64,000 bases of DNA from Oceanobacillus salinisoli (GTDB lineage: Bacteria > Bacillota > Bacilli > Bacillales > Amphibacillaceae), in assembly GCF_009733865.1 (NCBI RefSeq), contig NZ_WOFB01000007.1, positions 124,001-188,000 on the forward strand, in the 5' to 3' direction. This document shows, piece after piece, positions 35,721 through 44,286 of this stretch. A model generated the notes under the pieces. It worked only from the letters and a program-made list of their open reading frames with translations, did no database searches and was not told the DNA's origin. Position 1 is the first letter of the stretch; every line of letters begins with the position of its first letter. The translations under genes were made by a program, and so were the position numbers.

Positions 35721-36215
35721 ATGTTGGCGAATATTGAAAAACTAATCAATCGTTTAACAGGGATAATTAGTAGAATTGGTCAAGTTTTATTATTTTCTAT
35801 GGTCATTTTTATATGTATTTCTGTCGTATTAAGAAATGCCAATCACCCATTAATAGGAAATATAGAGATTACTACTCTTTTAATGGTAGCGATAGTTAAT
35901 ATAGGAATGTTATATGCACAATCACAAGAAGGGCATATAAAAATAGGTTTAGTTATTGATAAACTCCCTCATCGAATTCAACAATTAATGGATATAATTG
36001 AATCCTTATTAACTCTTATTGTTACATTCATTATCATGCTAGTTTATTACAATGTCAGCATTAGATTTTTCCAAAGCCCAGAGTATACAGACTTACTTGG
36101 TATTCCACTTTACCCACTCAAATTTATTATTTTTGTATCATTTCTTCTATGGACATTAATAGTAGCAATGAAATTCCTAAAAAAACTAATATCATTCCTT
36201 AAACTAGAAGGATAG
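35721..36215 (+). CDS. dctQ: TRAP transporter small permease (DctQ), system 1
   Basis: Membrane protein of 164 residues with four hydrophobic helices (about 17-37, 49-66, 89-110, 127-150) and the family-typical NIGMLYAQSQEGHIKIGLV segment after helix 2. DctQ holds the large permease together and is needed for Na+-coupled uptake. ATG 35721 follows AAGGAGAGAGG. Between dctP and dctM as in most TRAP operons. Confidence 0.88.
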   Translation: MLANIEKLINRLTGIISRIGQVLLFSMVIFICISVVLRNANHPLIGNIEITTLLMVAIVNIGMLYAQSQEGHIKIGLVIDKLPHRIQQLMDIIESLLTLIVTFIIMLVYYNVSIRFFQSPEYTDLLGIPLYPLKFIIFVSFLLWTLIVAMKFLKKLISFLKLEG

Positions 36216-36254
36216 AAGACTAACAATTAATATTAAGAAGGGTGGATAGAGGAT

Positions 36255-37565
36255 ATGTCTGTAGAAATAATAGGTTTGTTGGGAATCATTGGGATGCTAC
36301 TTCTAATGATTTGTAGAATTCCAATATTTATATCAATGTTAATACCGACCTTTATAGGAATCTTTTATATAAGAGGATGGGACGCTCTTGCTTCTGTCAT
36401 TGAGCAAGTAGTTTGGAACCAAAGTCATAATTACATTTTAACAACGATACCAATGTTTATCCTTATGGGGCAGCTCATTTATTTATCTGGTATAAGTGAA
36501 GAATTATTTAATATGTTTAGAAATCTATTTCATGGATTAAAAGGAAATTTAGCAATTTCTACTATTGGTGCATCAGCTTTATTTGCAGCCTCAACAGGTT
36601 CGAGTGTTGCAACTACAGGGACCATTGGTGTACTTGCTTCAAAAGAAATGGTAAGTCATGGATATAACAAAGCTCTAAGTAGTGGATCGATTGTAGCTGG
36701 TGGTACTTTAGGGATATTAATTCCCCCAAGTACGATGTTTATCGTATACGGCACACTTACAGAACAATCGATAGGGAAATTATTTATAGCTGGGATAATA
36801 CCAGGTATTTTACTAACCCTATTATTTATATTAACCATTTATATTGCAATTTTGATAAAGCCACAACTTGCACCAATATCAGATGAAAATGAAAAAGTAA
36901 GTTTAAAACAAAGATTTATGTATGTTAAATCATCACTTTGGGTAATTATCTTGTTTGTCATTGTGATTGGAGGAATGTATGTAGGGTTATTTACTCCAAC
37001 GGAAGCAGCTGGAGTTGGTGCATTAGGTGCATTGATTATTGCTTTGATTAGAAAAAGAATGACTTGGAACTTACTGTTTAAATCATTAGCTGAAACGCTT
37101 AAAACCACAGGGTTTATATTTGCAATTCTTATTGCAGCATTTTGTATGAATTACTTTATGTCTATAACAAATATCCCGATATTATTATCTGATTATTTTA
37201 ATAATACAAATTTGTCGCCTATATTAATATTAATTTTATTGATACTTATGTATATTGTGTTAGGTGCAATAATGGATTCAAACGCAATTATTGTAATAAC
37301 CATTCCAATAGTATTGCCATTAATAGTTAGTTTAGGCTATGACTTAATATGGTTTGGTGTATTGGTCACTCTTGTTGTGGAAATGGCATTGATAACCCCT
37401 CCTGTAGGATTAAACTGTTTTGTACTTAATGGAGTAGTGCCCAGTTTCAAATTAGAAACTATATTTAAGGGGGCATTTTTATTTGTGATACCTATTGTAG
37501 CTCTAATCGCATTACTAATCATCTTCCCAGAAATAGCGTTATATTTACCTAATAATATGGATTAA
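36255..37565 (+). CDS. dctM: TRAP transporter large permease (DctM), system 1
   Basis: Membrane protein of 436 residues, about 12 helices and re-entrant loops. Marks: TTIPMFILMGQLIY, FAASTGSSVATTGTIG, GSIVAGGTLGILIPPST (first substrate/ion loop), FTPTEAAGVGALGAL and LITPPVGLNCFVLNGV (second loop). This is the Na+-driven channel of the TRAP system. ATG 36255 follows AAGGGTGG. It is followed by a second carboxyltransferase, which ties uptake of this substrate to carboxyl transfer chemistry. Confidence 0.92.
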   Translation: MSVEIIGLLGIIGMLLLMICRIPIFISMLIPTFIGIFYIRGWDALASVIEQVVWNQSHNYILTTIPMFILMGQLIYLSGISEELFNMFRNLFHGLKGNLAISTIGASALFAASTGSSVATTGTIGVLASKEMVSHGYNKALSSGSIVAGGTLGILIPPSTMFIVYGTLTEQSIGKLFIAGIIPGILLTLLFILTIYIAILIKPQLAPISDENEKVSLKQRFMYVKSSLWVIILFVIVIGGMYVGLFTPTEAAGVGALGALIIALIRKRMTWNLLFKSLAETLKTTGFIFAILIAAFCMNYFMSITNIPILLSDYFNNTNLSPILILILLILMYIVLGAIMDSNAIIVITIPIVLPLIVSLGYDLIWFGVLVTLVVEMALITPPVGLNCFVLNGVVPSFKLETIFKGAFLFVIPIVALIALLIIFPEIALYLPNNMD

Positions 37566-37631
37566 TATGAAAATTAAACAGAATTATCTCACCTTTAGCG
37601 TGAAATTCAATTTATAATTGGGGGTGAAACA

Positions 37632-39224
37632 ATGACTTTTAAGAAATGTAAAAATGGGACTGCTAAAAATATAGGAAATTTACTTGATGAGTTAGAGACA
37701 AGAAGAAACTCTTTGTTAGATGAAGGGCGGGCTGAAGAAATAAAAAAGCAACATGAAAAAGGAAAATTAACGGCTCGAGAACGGATTAATCTATTAGTAG
37801 ATGAAGGTAGTTTTACGGAACTGGGAATGTTAGTAACCCATAGTGGGATGGAAGAAATGGAGAATCTTCATGCTCCAGCAGATGGAATTATCGTTGGGAT
37901 TGGTGAAATTGACGGCAGGCCGGTAGCAATACTAGCAAATGATTTCACTGTTTTGGGAGGGTCGATCGGTCATAAAGGTGGTGAAAAAACAGCACGTATT
38001 GTAAAAATAGCGAAAAAAAATGGGTATCCATTAATTCTTCTTTTAGAGGGTGGTGGACATCGAATACAAGAAGGGTTAGACTCCAAACACTTTGCTAAGG
38101 GATCAGGTGAGGAATTTTTGGATATGGTACTTATGTCTGGATGGGTTCCGACAATAGGTGCGATAATGGGTCCTGGTTTTGCTGGTCCTTCTAATTTTGC
38201 CTCACTATGTGACTTCATTCCAATTGTTGAAAATCAAGGAACGATGGGAATTGCTGGACCAAAATTGGTGAAAGCAGCATTAGGGGAAGACACAACAAAT
38301 GAAAAATTGGGTGGTGCAAAGTTTCATACGGAAGTAACAGGTATTTCTGATATAGCGGTGAAAAATGATGAAGAATGTATTGAAGTAATCAAAACTTTCC
38401 TAAGTTATTTGCCATCTAACGCTGCGGAAGATCCTCCGCAAAAAGAAATGGTAGAACACTTGGAACTGGATGAGGAATTATTATCATACATTCCAGAAAA
38501 TTTAAATCAACCATATGATATGCATGACATTTTAAATCATATTATGGATAGGGACAGTATATTTGAATTAAAACCTAATTATGCGAAAAATATGATTACA
38601 GCTTTTGCTCGTATTGATGGGAAACCAGTTGGTATTGTTGCAAATCAGCCAAACTCAATGGGTGGGATATTGGATACCCCAGCCTGTAAAAAGGCTGCTA
38701 GATTTGTAAGTTTCTGTGACGCCTTTCATTTACCTATTATTTCGTTTATCGATGTACCGGGATTTTTACCAGGATCTAGTTCAGAAAAAACGGGTATTGT
38801 ACGGTATGGTGGAAAATTACTGTATGAATTTGCTCAAACTACGGTTCCAAAAATGTCCATTATTATAAGAAAAGCATATGGACTTGCATACTTGGCAATG
38901 GCAGGTGGAAGAGCATTGGATGCTGATTTAACAGTAGCGTGGCCTTCAGCTGATATTTGTGCGATGGGTATTGAGGGAGCAGTTGATGTAGCTTTTCAAA
39001 AGCAATATGAGAATACTGAGGATCCAGTCAAAGCAAGACAAGATTTAATTGATAAATACCGTTCTCAAACAGGGGCAATTCGTGGTGGGGAAGGTTTTGG
39101 AATTGATGATGTGATTCACCCATTAGAAACGAGGAGATTGATTATCCAAACGTTAAAACATTCTGTGGGGAAAGATATAAGTATATTTCCATCAAAGAGA
39201 AAACATGGAATTTCTCCAATCTAA
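37632..39224 (+). CDS. Acyl-CoA carboxyltransferase beta subunit (MmdA/PccB family), copy 2
   Basis: Carboxyltransferase of 530 residues. N-half: GKLTARERINLLVDEGSF, LEGGGHRIQE, GPGFAGPSNFASL, MGIAGPKLV. C-half: NQPNSMGGILD, IDVPGFLPGSSSEKTG, RKAYGLAYLAM, WPSADICAMGIEGA. It differs from copy 1 throughout, so the two are not recent duplicates and could be the two different halves of a hetero-oligomer. A decayed N-terminal copy lies at 28715. ATG 37632 after GGGGGTG. Again no biotin carboxylase gene nearby. Confidence 0.87.
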   Translation: MTFKKCKNGTAKNIGNLLDELETRRNSLLDEGRAEEIKKQHEKGKLTARERINLLVDEGSFTELGMLVTHSGMEEMENLHAPADGIIVGIGEIDGRPVAILANDFTVLGGSIGHKGGEKTARIVKIAKKNGYPLILLLEGGGHRIQEGLDSKHFAKGSGEEFLDMVLMSGWVPTIGAIMGPGFAGPSNFASLCDFIPIVENQGTMGIAGPKLVKAALGEDTTNEKLGGAKFHTEVTGISDIAVKNDEECIEVIKTFLSYLPSNAAEDPPQKEMVEHLELDEELLSYIPENLNQPYDMHDILNHIMDRDSIFELKPNYAKNMITAFARIDGKPVGIVANQPNSMGGILDTPACKKAARFVSFCDAFHLPIISFIDVPGFLPGSSSEKTGIVRYGGKLLYEFAQTTVPKMSIIIRKAYGLAYLAMAGGRALDADLTVAWPSADICAMGIEGAVDVAFQKQYENTEDPVKARQDLIDKYRSQTGAIRGGEGFGIDDVIHPLETRRLIIQTLKHSVGKDISIFPSKRKHGISPI

Positions 39225-39226
39225 TA

Positions 39227-39280
39227 TAAAGGAAAACGAGGGATTGGTGTATTAATGCACCAATCCCTCGTTTTCCTTTA
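39227..39280 (+). terminator. Very long perfect hairpin at the operon end
   Basis: A 23-bp perfect stem (39227-39249 with 39258-39280) around the loop TATTAATG, starting TAAAGGAAAACG and ending CGTTTTCCTTTA. The T-rich right arm (TTTTCCTTTA) gives a passable terminator. The stem is about twice the length usual for a terminator. Confidence 0.75.
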
Positions 39281-39327
39281 AGAGATTAAGATGGAAATCA
39301 ACCATTTGCTTTCTAGAAATAATAATG

Positions 39328-39361
39328 GTGAAATTTCGCAAACATTAATGGTGCGTTAATG
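39328..39361. promoter_or_regulatory. Paired inverted repeats, candidate activator or repressor sites
   Basis: GTGAAATTTCGC (39328-39339) is a near-palindrome and CATTAA...TTAATG (39343-39361) is a perfect 6-bp inverted repeat. Both lie 155-190 bases upstream of the sigma-54 promoter, a normal distance for enhancer sites. The rest of 39362-39514 shows no clear element. Confidence 0.35.
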
Positions 39362-39514
39362 CAACGGATGTCTAGGGATATTAGAAATACGACATAATAA
39401 ACTAGATGTAAACTCTCATTCACTATAAAAATTCAAAATACTACAAGTGTTGAAAATGAGGGAGGACAACAGTTACGCCTATTTGCTTAACTTTCACTTC
39501 ACCATGTTTACTTT

Positions 39515-39532
39515 TTGGCATGATTTTTGCAT
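39515..39532 (+). promoter_or_regulatory. Sigma-54 promoter for the beta-oxidation operon
   Basis: TTGGCATGATTTTTGCAT has GG at 39517-39518 and GC at 39529-39530 with exactly ten bases between, matching TGGCAC-N5-TTGCA. Transcription should start near 39542, 26 bases before the first codon at 39568. Confidence 0.9.
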
Positions 39533-39567
39533 GTATATTTATGAAAAGATTAAGGGGAGGTGAATAA

Positions 39568-40356
39568 ATGGGGAATTATCAATTTATTCATGTTGAGATG
39601 TTAGAGAACGGTATTGCTAAAGTACAAATAAATCGACCAGATGCATTGAATGCATTAAATTCAGAAGTTATTACAGAACTAGATGACGTGGTTACAAAAT
39701 TTGAAGATGATCAAAACGTAGCTTGTGTCATTTTAACTGGAAATGAGCGGTCATTCGTTGCTGGTGCCGATATTCATGAGCTAAAGGAACAGAGTGTAAG
39801 TGGTGCTTATGAGATTGCAATGCACACGAAAAAATTGCATGACAATATTATTCATTCCAAAAAACCTTATATCGCAGTAATTCAAGGCTATTGTCTCGGT
39901 GGAGGGCTTGAACTTGCATTAGCTTGTGATATTAGTCTTGCCGATGAAAAAGCCAAGTTTGGATTACCAGAAATTAATTTAGGTATTATTCCAGGCGGAG
40001 GAGGGATTCAGCGGATATTGGAGTTAGCAGGTACATCCTTTGCAACTCAAATGATTATGACTGGAGATCCAATCTCAGCTGAAAAAGCAGAGAAATTAAA
40101 TGTTATTAATGAAATTAGCACGAATCCATTAGAAGAAGCAATTTCCATTGCTAGAAAGATATCATCTAAAAGTCCATATGCTATTTCATCTCTAAAAACT
40201 CTTATTAATAAACGTAGGTTGAGACAGTCAGAAATGGAATTGAAAGAAGAAATATATGAATTCTCACAGCTCTTTGATCATCCTGATGCTTTCGAAGGTA
40301 TAAGTGCATTTATTGAGAAAAGAAAACCAGTTTTTCATAGGGGGGATAATAAATGA
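39568..40356 (+). CDS. Enoyl-CoA hydratase family protein of the beta-oxidation operon
   Basis: Crotonase of 262 residues. Oxyanion loops SFVAGADIHEL and GYCLGGGLELALACD; first catalytic Glu in FGLPEINLG; the second position, Glu in AMEM of hydratases, reads ATQM (Gln). IIPGGGGIQR and TGDPISAEKAEKLNVIN follow the standard fold. Position at the head of a hydratase-thiolase-dehydrogenase-ACAD operon argues for crotonyl-CoA-type hydration, but the Glu-to-Gln change would normally reduce hydratase activity. ATG 39568 after GGGGAGGTG. Overlaps the thiolase by 4 bases. Confidence 0.87.
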   Translation: MGNYQFIHVEMLENGIAKVQINRPDALNALNSEVITELDDVVTKFEDDQNVACVILTGNERSFVAGADIHELKEQSVSGAYEIAMHTKKLHDNIIHSKKPYIAVIQGYCLGGGLELALACDISLADEKAKFGLPEINLGIIPGGGGIQRILELAGTSFATQMIMTGDPISAEKAEKLNVINEISTNPLEEAISIARKISSKSPYAISSLKTLINKRRLRQSEMELKEEIYEFSQLFDHPDAFEGISAFIEKRKPVFHRGDNK

Positions 40357-41528
40357 ATACTGTCTATATTGTTGAAGCTAAAAGGACAGCAATTGGTAGT
40401 TTTGGTGGTAGTTTAAAAGATTTATCTGCAGTGGACTTAGTTGTACCAGTTATGCAAAATGTAATGGAAAATACGAAACTTGGAGCAAATGATATTGATG
40501 AAGTTATTCTTGGTAATGTATTTAAAGCAGGTTTAAAAGGAAATCCCGCTAGACAGGCAACAATCCGCGCTGGAATTTCTGAAGAAACCCCTGCAATGAC
40601 AATCGATAAACAATGTGCTTCTGGAATGCGCTCTATTACACTCGGAGCTTTAGAGATTGCTAGTGGTGAAGCGGATTTGATTGTAGCTGGCGGAACGGAA
40701 AGTATGTCTAATGTACCTCATTTATTATTAAACAGTCGTTGGGGACAGAAAATGGGGGATATGAAAGCGGTAGATGCGTTATTCCATGATGGGCTTAATT
40801 GTGCGATTGAGGACTATCATATGGGTGTAACTGCAGAAAATCTTGTTCGAAAATACGAACTAACAAGAGAAGAACAAGATCAATTTGCCTTAGAGAGTCA
40901 AGAAAAAGCTTATAAGGCAATTGAAGAAGGAAGATTTGAAGATGAGATCGTTCCATTAACTATACAAAAAAGAAGAGAAAAGATAGCTTTCTCTACGGAC
41001 GAACATCCAAGAAGTACTAGTTTAGAAAAATTAGGTAAGTTACCAGCAGCTTTTGAGAAAAATGGAAGTGTTACTGCAGGAAATGCATCTGGTCTTAATG
41101 ATGGGGCGGCAGTGGTACTTTTAGCTTCTGAACAGGCTGTAAATAAACATAACTTGAAACCGCTAGCAAGAATTGTAAATTGGGCAAGTGCTGCAGTAGA
41201 TCCTTCCATTATGGGTATAGGTCCTGTTCCAGCTACAGAAAAGGCATTGAATAAAGCAAAAATGCATATTAACGAGTTAGACTTGGTAGAACTCAACGAA
41301 GCATTTGCATCACAAGTATTAGCGGTGAATAAAGAATTAGATATTGACCCATCTATTATAAATGTTAACGGTGGTGCCATTGCATTAGGTCACCCTGTTG
41401 GATGTTCAGGTGCAAGAATCGTTGTATCATTATTACATGAGTTAAGGAAAAGACAGCAATCATATGGATTAGCTAGTTTATGTGTTGGAGGTGGACAAGG
41501 TGTCTCTGTTATCATCGAAAAATTGTAA
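40353..41528 (+). CDS. Acetyl-CoA C-acyltransferase (thiolase)
   Basis: Thiolase of 391 residues. Nucleophilic Cys88 in KQCASGMRS; NEAFASQ; His in GGAIALGHPVGCSGAR; second active-site Cys in LCVGGGQG near the C-terminus. It cleaves 3-ketoacyl-CoA with CoA, or forms acetoacetyl-CoA. Length and motifs fit degradative thiolases of Bacillus (MmgA-like). ATGA overlap with the crotonase and a 29-base overlap with the next gene show tight coupling. Confidence 0.93.
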   Translation: MNTVYIVEAKRTAIGSFGGSLKDLSAVDLVVPVMQNVMENTKLGANDIDEVILGNVFKAGLKGNPARQATIRAGISEETPAMTIDKQCASGMRSITLGALEIASGEADLIVAGGTESMSNVPHLLLNSRWGQKMGDMKAVDALFHDGLNCAIEDYHMGVTAENLVRKYELTREEQDQFALESQEKAYKAIEEGRFEDEIVPLTIQKRREKIAFSTDEHPRSTSLEKLGKLPAAFEKNGSVTAGNASGLNDGAAVVLLASEQAVNKHNLKPLARIVNWASAAVDPSIMGIGPVPATEKALNKAKMHINELDLVELNEAFASQVLAVNKELDIDPSIINVNGGAIALGHPVGCSGARIVVSLLHELRKRQQSYGLASLCVGGGQGVSVIIEKL

Positions 41529-42348
41529 TCAAGTACTTGTCGTCGGTTGTGGATTAATGGGAGCTGGAATTACACAGGTGATTGCACAGGCTGGTATTAA
41601 GGTAGTGGCATCTGATCGAGCGGAAAAAGACATAGAACGGGGAAAGAAACAAATCTTAAAAGGTATATCCAAAAAGGAAGAAGAAGAACAACAACAAATC
41701 CTTAGTCGTATTACATTTACAACGAATATGGAGGATGGGAAAGACAGTGACTTAGTCATTGAAGCAGTTCCTGAAAAGCTAGAAATTAAAAAGGAAGTAT
41801 TTGCAAAGTTAGATCAATTTATGAATCCGGATGCGATTTTAGCTAGTAATACATCAACATTGTCTATTGCTGCGATTAGTTCCGTAACGAAAAGACCTGA
41901 GAAGGTAATTGGTTTACATTTCTTTAGTCCCGTACCAGTAATGAAACTATTAGAGATTGTTGAAGGAATAAGCACTGGGGAAGAAACACTAGAATTCTCA
42001 AAACAATTTGCAGAACAAATTGGAAAAGAAACGATTGTTGCTAAAGATTATCCTGGATTTACGGTAAACAGAGTCCTAGTACCAATGCTAAATGAAGCTG
42101 CATACTTAGTAATGGAAGGAAACGATCCAAGGGATATTGACAGAGGAATGATGCTAGGAACAAATCATCCAATAGGGCCATGTAAATTAACAGATATGGT
42201 TGGAGCTGATGTATTATTCTATGCATTAGAAAGTTTATATGCTGACTTTAGTGACTCTAAATATCGCCCATGCCCATTATTAAGACGAATGGTTGAGGCA
42301 GGACATTTAGGGAAAAAATCTGGCCAAGGCTATTATAAATATGAATAG
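41500..42348 (+). CDS. 3-hydroxyacyl-CoA dehydrogenase (3-hydroxybutyryl type)
   Basis: NAD-dependent dehydrogenase of 282 residues, single-domain length as in 3-hydroxybutyryl-CoA dehydrogenase (MmgB-like). Rossmann motif VVGCGLMGAGI near residue 12; catalytic His in GLHFFSPVPVMKLLEIV; AKDYPGFTVNRVL; C-terminal GKKSGQGYYKYE. GTG 41500 is chosen because GGAGG (41487-41491) is 8 bases upstream; a longer frame begins at 41482. It overlaps the thiolase end. Converts 3-hydroxyacyl-CoA to the ketoacyl-CoA cleaved by the thiolase. Confidence 0.92.
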   Translation: MSLLSSKNCNQVLVVGCGLMGAGITQVIAQAGIKVVASDRAEKDIERGKKQILKGISKKEEEEQQQILSRITFTTNMEDGKDSDLVIEAVPEKLEIKKEVFAKLDQFMNPDAILASNTSTLSIAAISSVTKRPEKVIGLHFFSPVPVMKLLEIVEGISTGEETLEFSKQFAEQIGKETIVAKDYPGFTVNRVLVPMLNEAAYLVMEGNDPRDIDRGMMLGTNHPIGPCKLTDMVGADVLFYALESLYADFSDSKYRPCPLLRRMVEAGHLGKKSGQGYYKYE

Positions 42349-42357
42349 AGGTGTCGT

Positions 42358-43494
42358 ATGATGTTATTAACGGAACAGCAGGAAATGATTCAAAAGGTAG
42401 CGAGATCCATTGCGAAAGATTATATTGAACCTCGGGCGAAAGAAGTAGATGAAACAGGTGAATTCCCTTGGGACAATATTAAAATAATGGCAGAGAATGG
42501 CCTATTTGGTGTTCATGTTCCAGAAATGTATGGTGGAGTAGGAAGTGATATGGTAAGTCATGTCAATGTTGTTGAGGAGATAGCGAAAGTTTGTGGTTCT
42601 ACCTCTGTAGCACTATCAACACAGGCATTGGCGATTGCGCCATTGCTAATTGCTGGGACAGAAGAACAAAAAAAGAAATATGTAACCCGTTTAGCAAGTG
42701 GGGAAGTTTTAGGTTCTTTTGGAATTACAGAACCAGGTGCAGGTTCTGATGTGTCCAGTGTTAAAACTACAGCGGTTCGTGATGGTAATGATTTTATCTT
42801 GAATGGACAGAAGCTATTTATTACTAATGCTGGAGAATCTGAAATTTACATTTTTGTTACACGGACGTCGGAAGATAGAACAAAAGGTATTTCATTGTTT
42901 ATTGTTGAAAAAGGGACACCCGGACTCTCATTTGGAAAAAATGAAGATAAAATGGGCATAAGAGGATCGGTCACTAGAGAAGTAATTCTAGAGAATGTAC
43001 GAGTGTCGGAAGAGAATTTGCTTGGAGCTGAGGGAGAAGGTTTCAAGATTTTGATGAATGTATTTAATGAAACAAGACCAGTCGTGGGAGCGCAAGCAAC
43101 AGGCATTGCACAGGGGGCTTTTGAATATTGTTTGAATTACGTGAAAGAAAGGAAACAATTCGGTAAAGCACTCCATCAGTTTCAAATGACTCAAGCATCC
43201 TTATCTGATATGGCGATGAAGATTGAGTCTTCTAGACTACTTGTGCATAAGGCTGCGAAAATGCTAGATAACAAGGATCCTAATGTCATTCGATATGCTT
43301 CTATGGCAAAATGCTTTGCTTCAGATACGGCAATGGAAGTAACGACGGATGCTGTACAAATGCTAGGTGGATATGGATATATTAAAGAATATCCAGTTGA
43401 AAGAATGATGCGTGATGCGAAGATTACACAAATTTATGAAGGAACAAATCAAGTGCAACGTATCATCATTGCAAATCAACTAATTAATCAATAA
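42358..43494 (+). CDS. Short-chain-type acyl-CoA dehydrogenase
   Basis: FAD-dependent dehydrogenase of 378 residues, very close to the butyryl/short-chain ACAD pattern. FITEPGAGSDVSSVKT-type binding loop (GITEPGAGSDVSS), NGQKLFITNAG, EERKQFGK-type segment (KERKQFGKAL), MLGGYGYIKEYP, and the catalytic Glu in IYEGTNQVQR. ATG 42358 after GAGGTG. Last gene of the sigma-54-driven operon: ACAD, hydratase, dehydrogenase and thiolase give a full beta-oxidation cycle for short acyl-CoAs. Electron transfer flavoprotein genes are not in the window. Confidence 0.93.
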   Translation: MMLLTEQQEMIQKVARSIAKDYIEPRAKEVDETGEFPWDNIKIMAENGLFGVHVPEMYGGVGSDMVSHVNVVEEIAKVCGSTSVALSTQALAIAPLLIAGTEEQKKKYVTRLASGEVLGSFGITEPGAGSDVSSVKTTAVRDGNDFILNGQKLFITNAGESEIYIFVTRTSEDRTKGISLFIVEKGTPGLSFGKNEDKMGIRGSVTREVILENVRVSEENLLGAEGEGFKILMNVFNETRPVVGAQATGIAQGAFEYCLNYVKERKQFGKALHQFQMTQASLSDMAMKIESSRLLVHKAAKMLDNKDPNVIRYASMAKCFASDTAMEVTTDAVQMLGGYGYIKEYPVERMMRDAKITQIYEGTNQVQRIIIANQLINQ

Positions 43495-43528
43495 AAAAAG
43501 GGGGAATTTTTCCTCCTTTTTTATTTTT
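43494..43528 (+). terminator. Rho-independent terminator
   Basis: AAAAAAGGGGG pairs with CCTCCTTTTTT (one G-U wobble) around AATTTTT, followed by ATTTTT, 5 bases after the ACAD stop. Confidence 0.85.
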
Positions 43529-43566
43529 ACACGAAATTTGTTTCTCTTTTATATCATATTTTATAT

Positions 43567-43972
43567 TTAGGAGTTTGTTTGGTAAGTGCTCCATATCAAT
43601 TCAAGCAGGGTTACAAAAAGCCCTTCCAGAATAAATATTTTGTAGTTGTCTATCATTCCCTGGCCAGTGGTAGTCAAGGAAAATTTTAATCCCTTCTGCG
43701 GATGCCCCTGTAATGTTTTTTTCGTATTTGACTTTTTGTTTAAGTTCTCGATAAACTGTCTACATAATATAGGAATATCGTCAAGACGCTCTTTTAATTG
43801 TGGTGTTTTTAGTTGAATAACGTCGGTACGATAATATAAATCTTCTCTAAATTTCCCTTCTTTCACTGATTGTGGTAAGTCTTTATTCGTAACGGAGATA
43901 ATACGGACGTTTACTTTCGTTGTTTTCTTCACCTACCCATTCAAATTTTGTTTCTGAAACCACTTATAATTT
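43567..43972 (-). pseudogene. Truncated sigma-54 activator, copy of the 51946-54096 gene
   Basis: On the minus strand it reads KVNVRIISVTNKDL, GKFREDLYYRTDVIQL and LDDIPILCRQF, matching the middle and end of the AAA+ domain of the activator at 51946. Upstream and downstream parts match only after frameshifts (for example the GPGNVRQL region), and Walker A, GAFTGA, sensor and helix-turn-helix are missing. DNA similarity runs from about 43570 to 43972. It is a dead internal fragment. Confidence 0.88.
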
Positions 43973-44053
43973 TTCTCTATAAAGTTCAAAAATAAAAAAG
44001 AAGAATATATTTAAATAAACATTAAAATTATTACTAATTTTCATAATATTTAG

Positions 44054-44082
44054 TTGACAGTTAAACTCGTTTTTATTATACT
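44054..44082 (+). promoter_or_regulatory. Orphan sigma-A promoter
   Basis: TTGACA (44054-44059), exactly 17 bases, TATACT (44077-44082). It points right, but no gene on that strand follows for about 2.4 kb; the transposase remnant lies on the opposite strand. The original downstream gene seems lost or separated, possibly the TRAP operon at 46505. Confidence 0.75.
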
Positions 44083-44086
44083 GAAT

Positions 44087-44100
44087 TGAAAACGTTACCA
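44087..44100 (+). promoter_or_regulatory. LacI/CcpA-like operator at the orphan start site
   Basis: TGAAAACGTTACCA is centred on ACGT and differs from the cre consensus TGWAAGCGNTWWCW at two positions. It lies just after the -10 box, overlapping the expected transcription start, the same arrangement as at 31224. Confidence 0.45.
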
Positions 44101-44286
44101 TTTTTTTAAAAAAGCTTCAAAAACTATTATAGGCTCTCGGAATTCCAGAGGTTAATATGAGGTGATTCCAATAATTTAATGGAAATGTGACTGAATTTGA
44201 AGATTTTGAGCCGATTTTCATAATGTTTTCAAAAAAGAGTATGACAAATAAGCCTGAGTTGATATATTTTTAAAAAATTCAGTCAA

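Larger units (their letters stand above)
43973..44286. other. Gene-free stretch with an orphan promoter and long-range inverted repeat
   Basis: Holds the promoter and operator listed separately, then no credible reading frame. GACTGAATTT (44189-44198) is the exact inverse of AAATTCAGTC (44275-44284); the right arm touches the transposase end, so the pair could be the remains of insertion-sequence ends or a hairpin. A matching end on the other side of the transposase was not found. Confidence 0.4.

Noticed and set aside
40910-41380. Minus-strand frame of 156 codons
   Set aside because: Lies wholly inside the thiolase gene on the other strand and has no recognisable domain.
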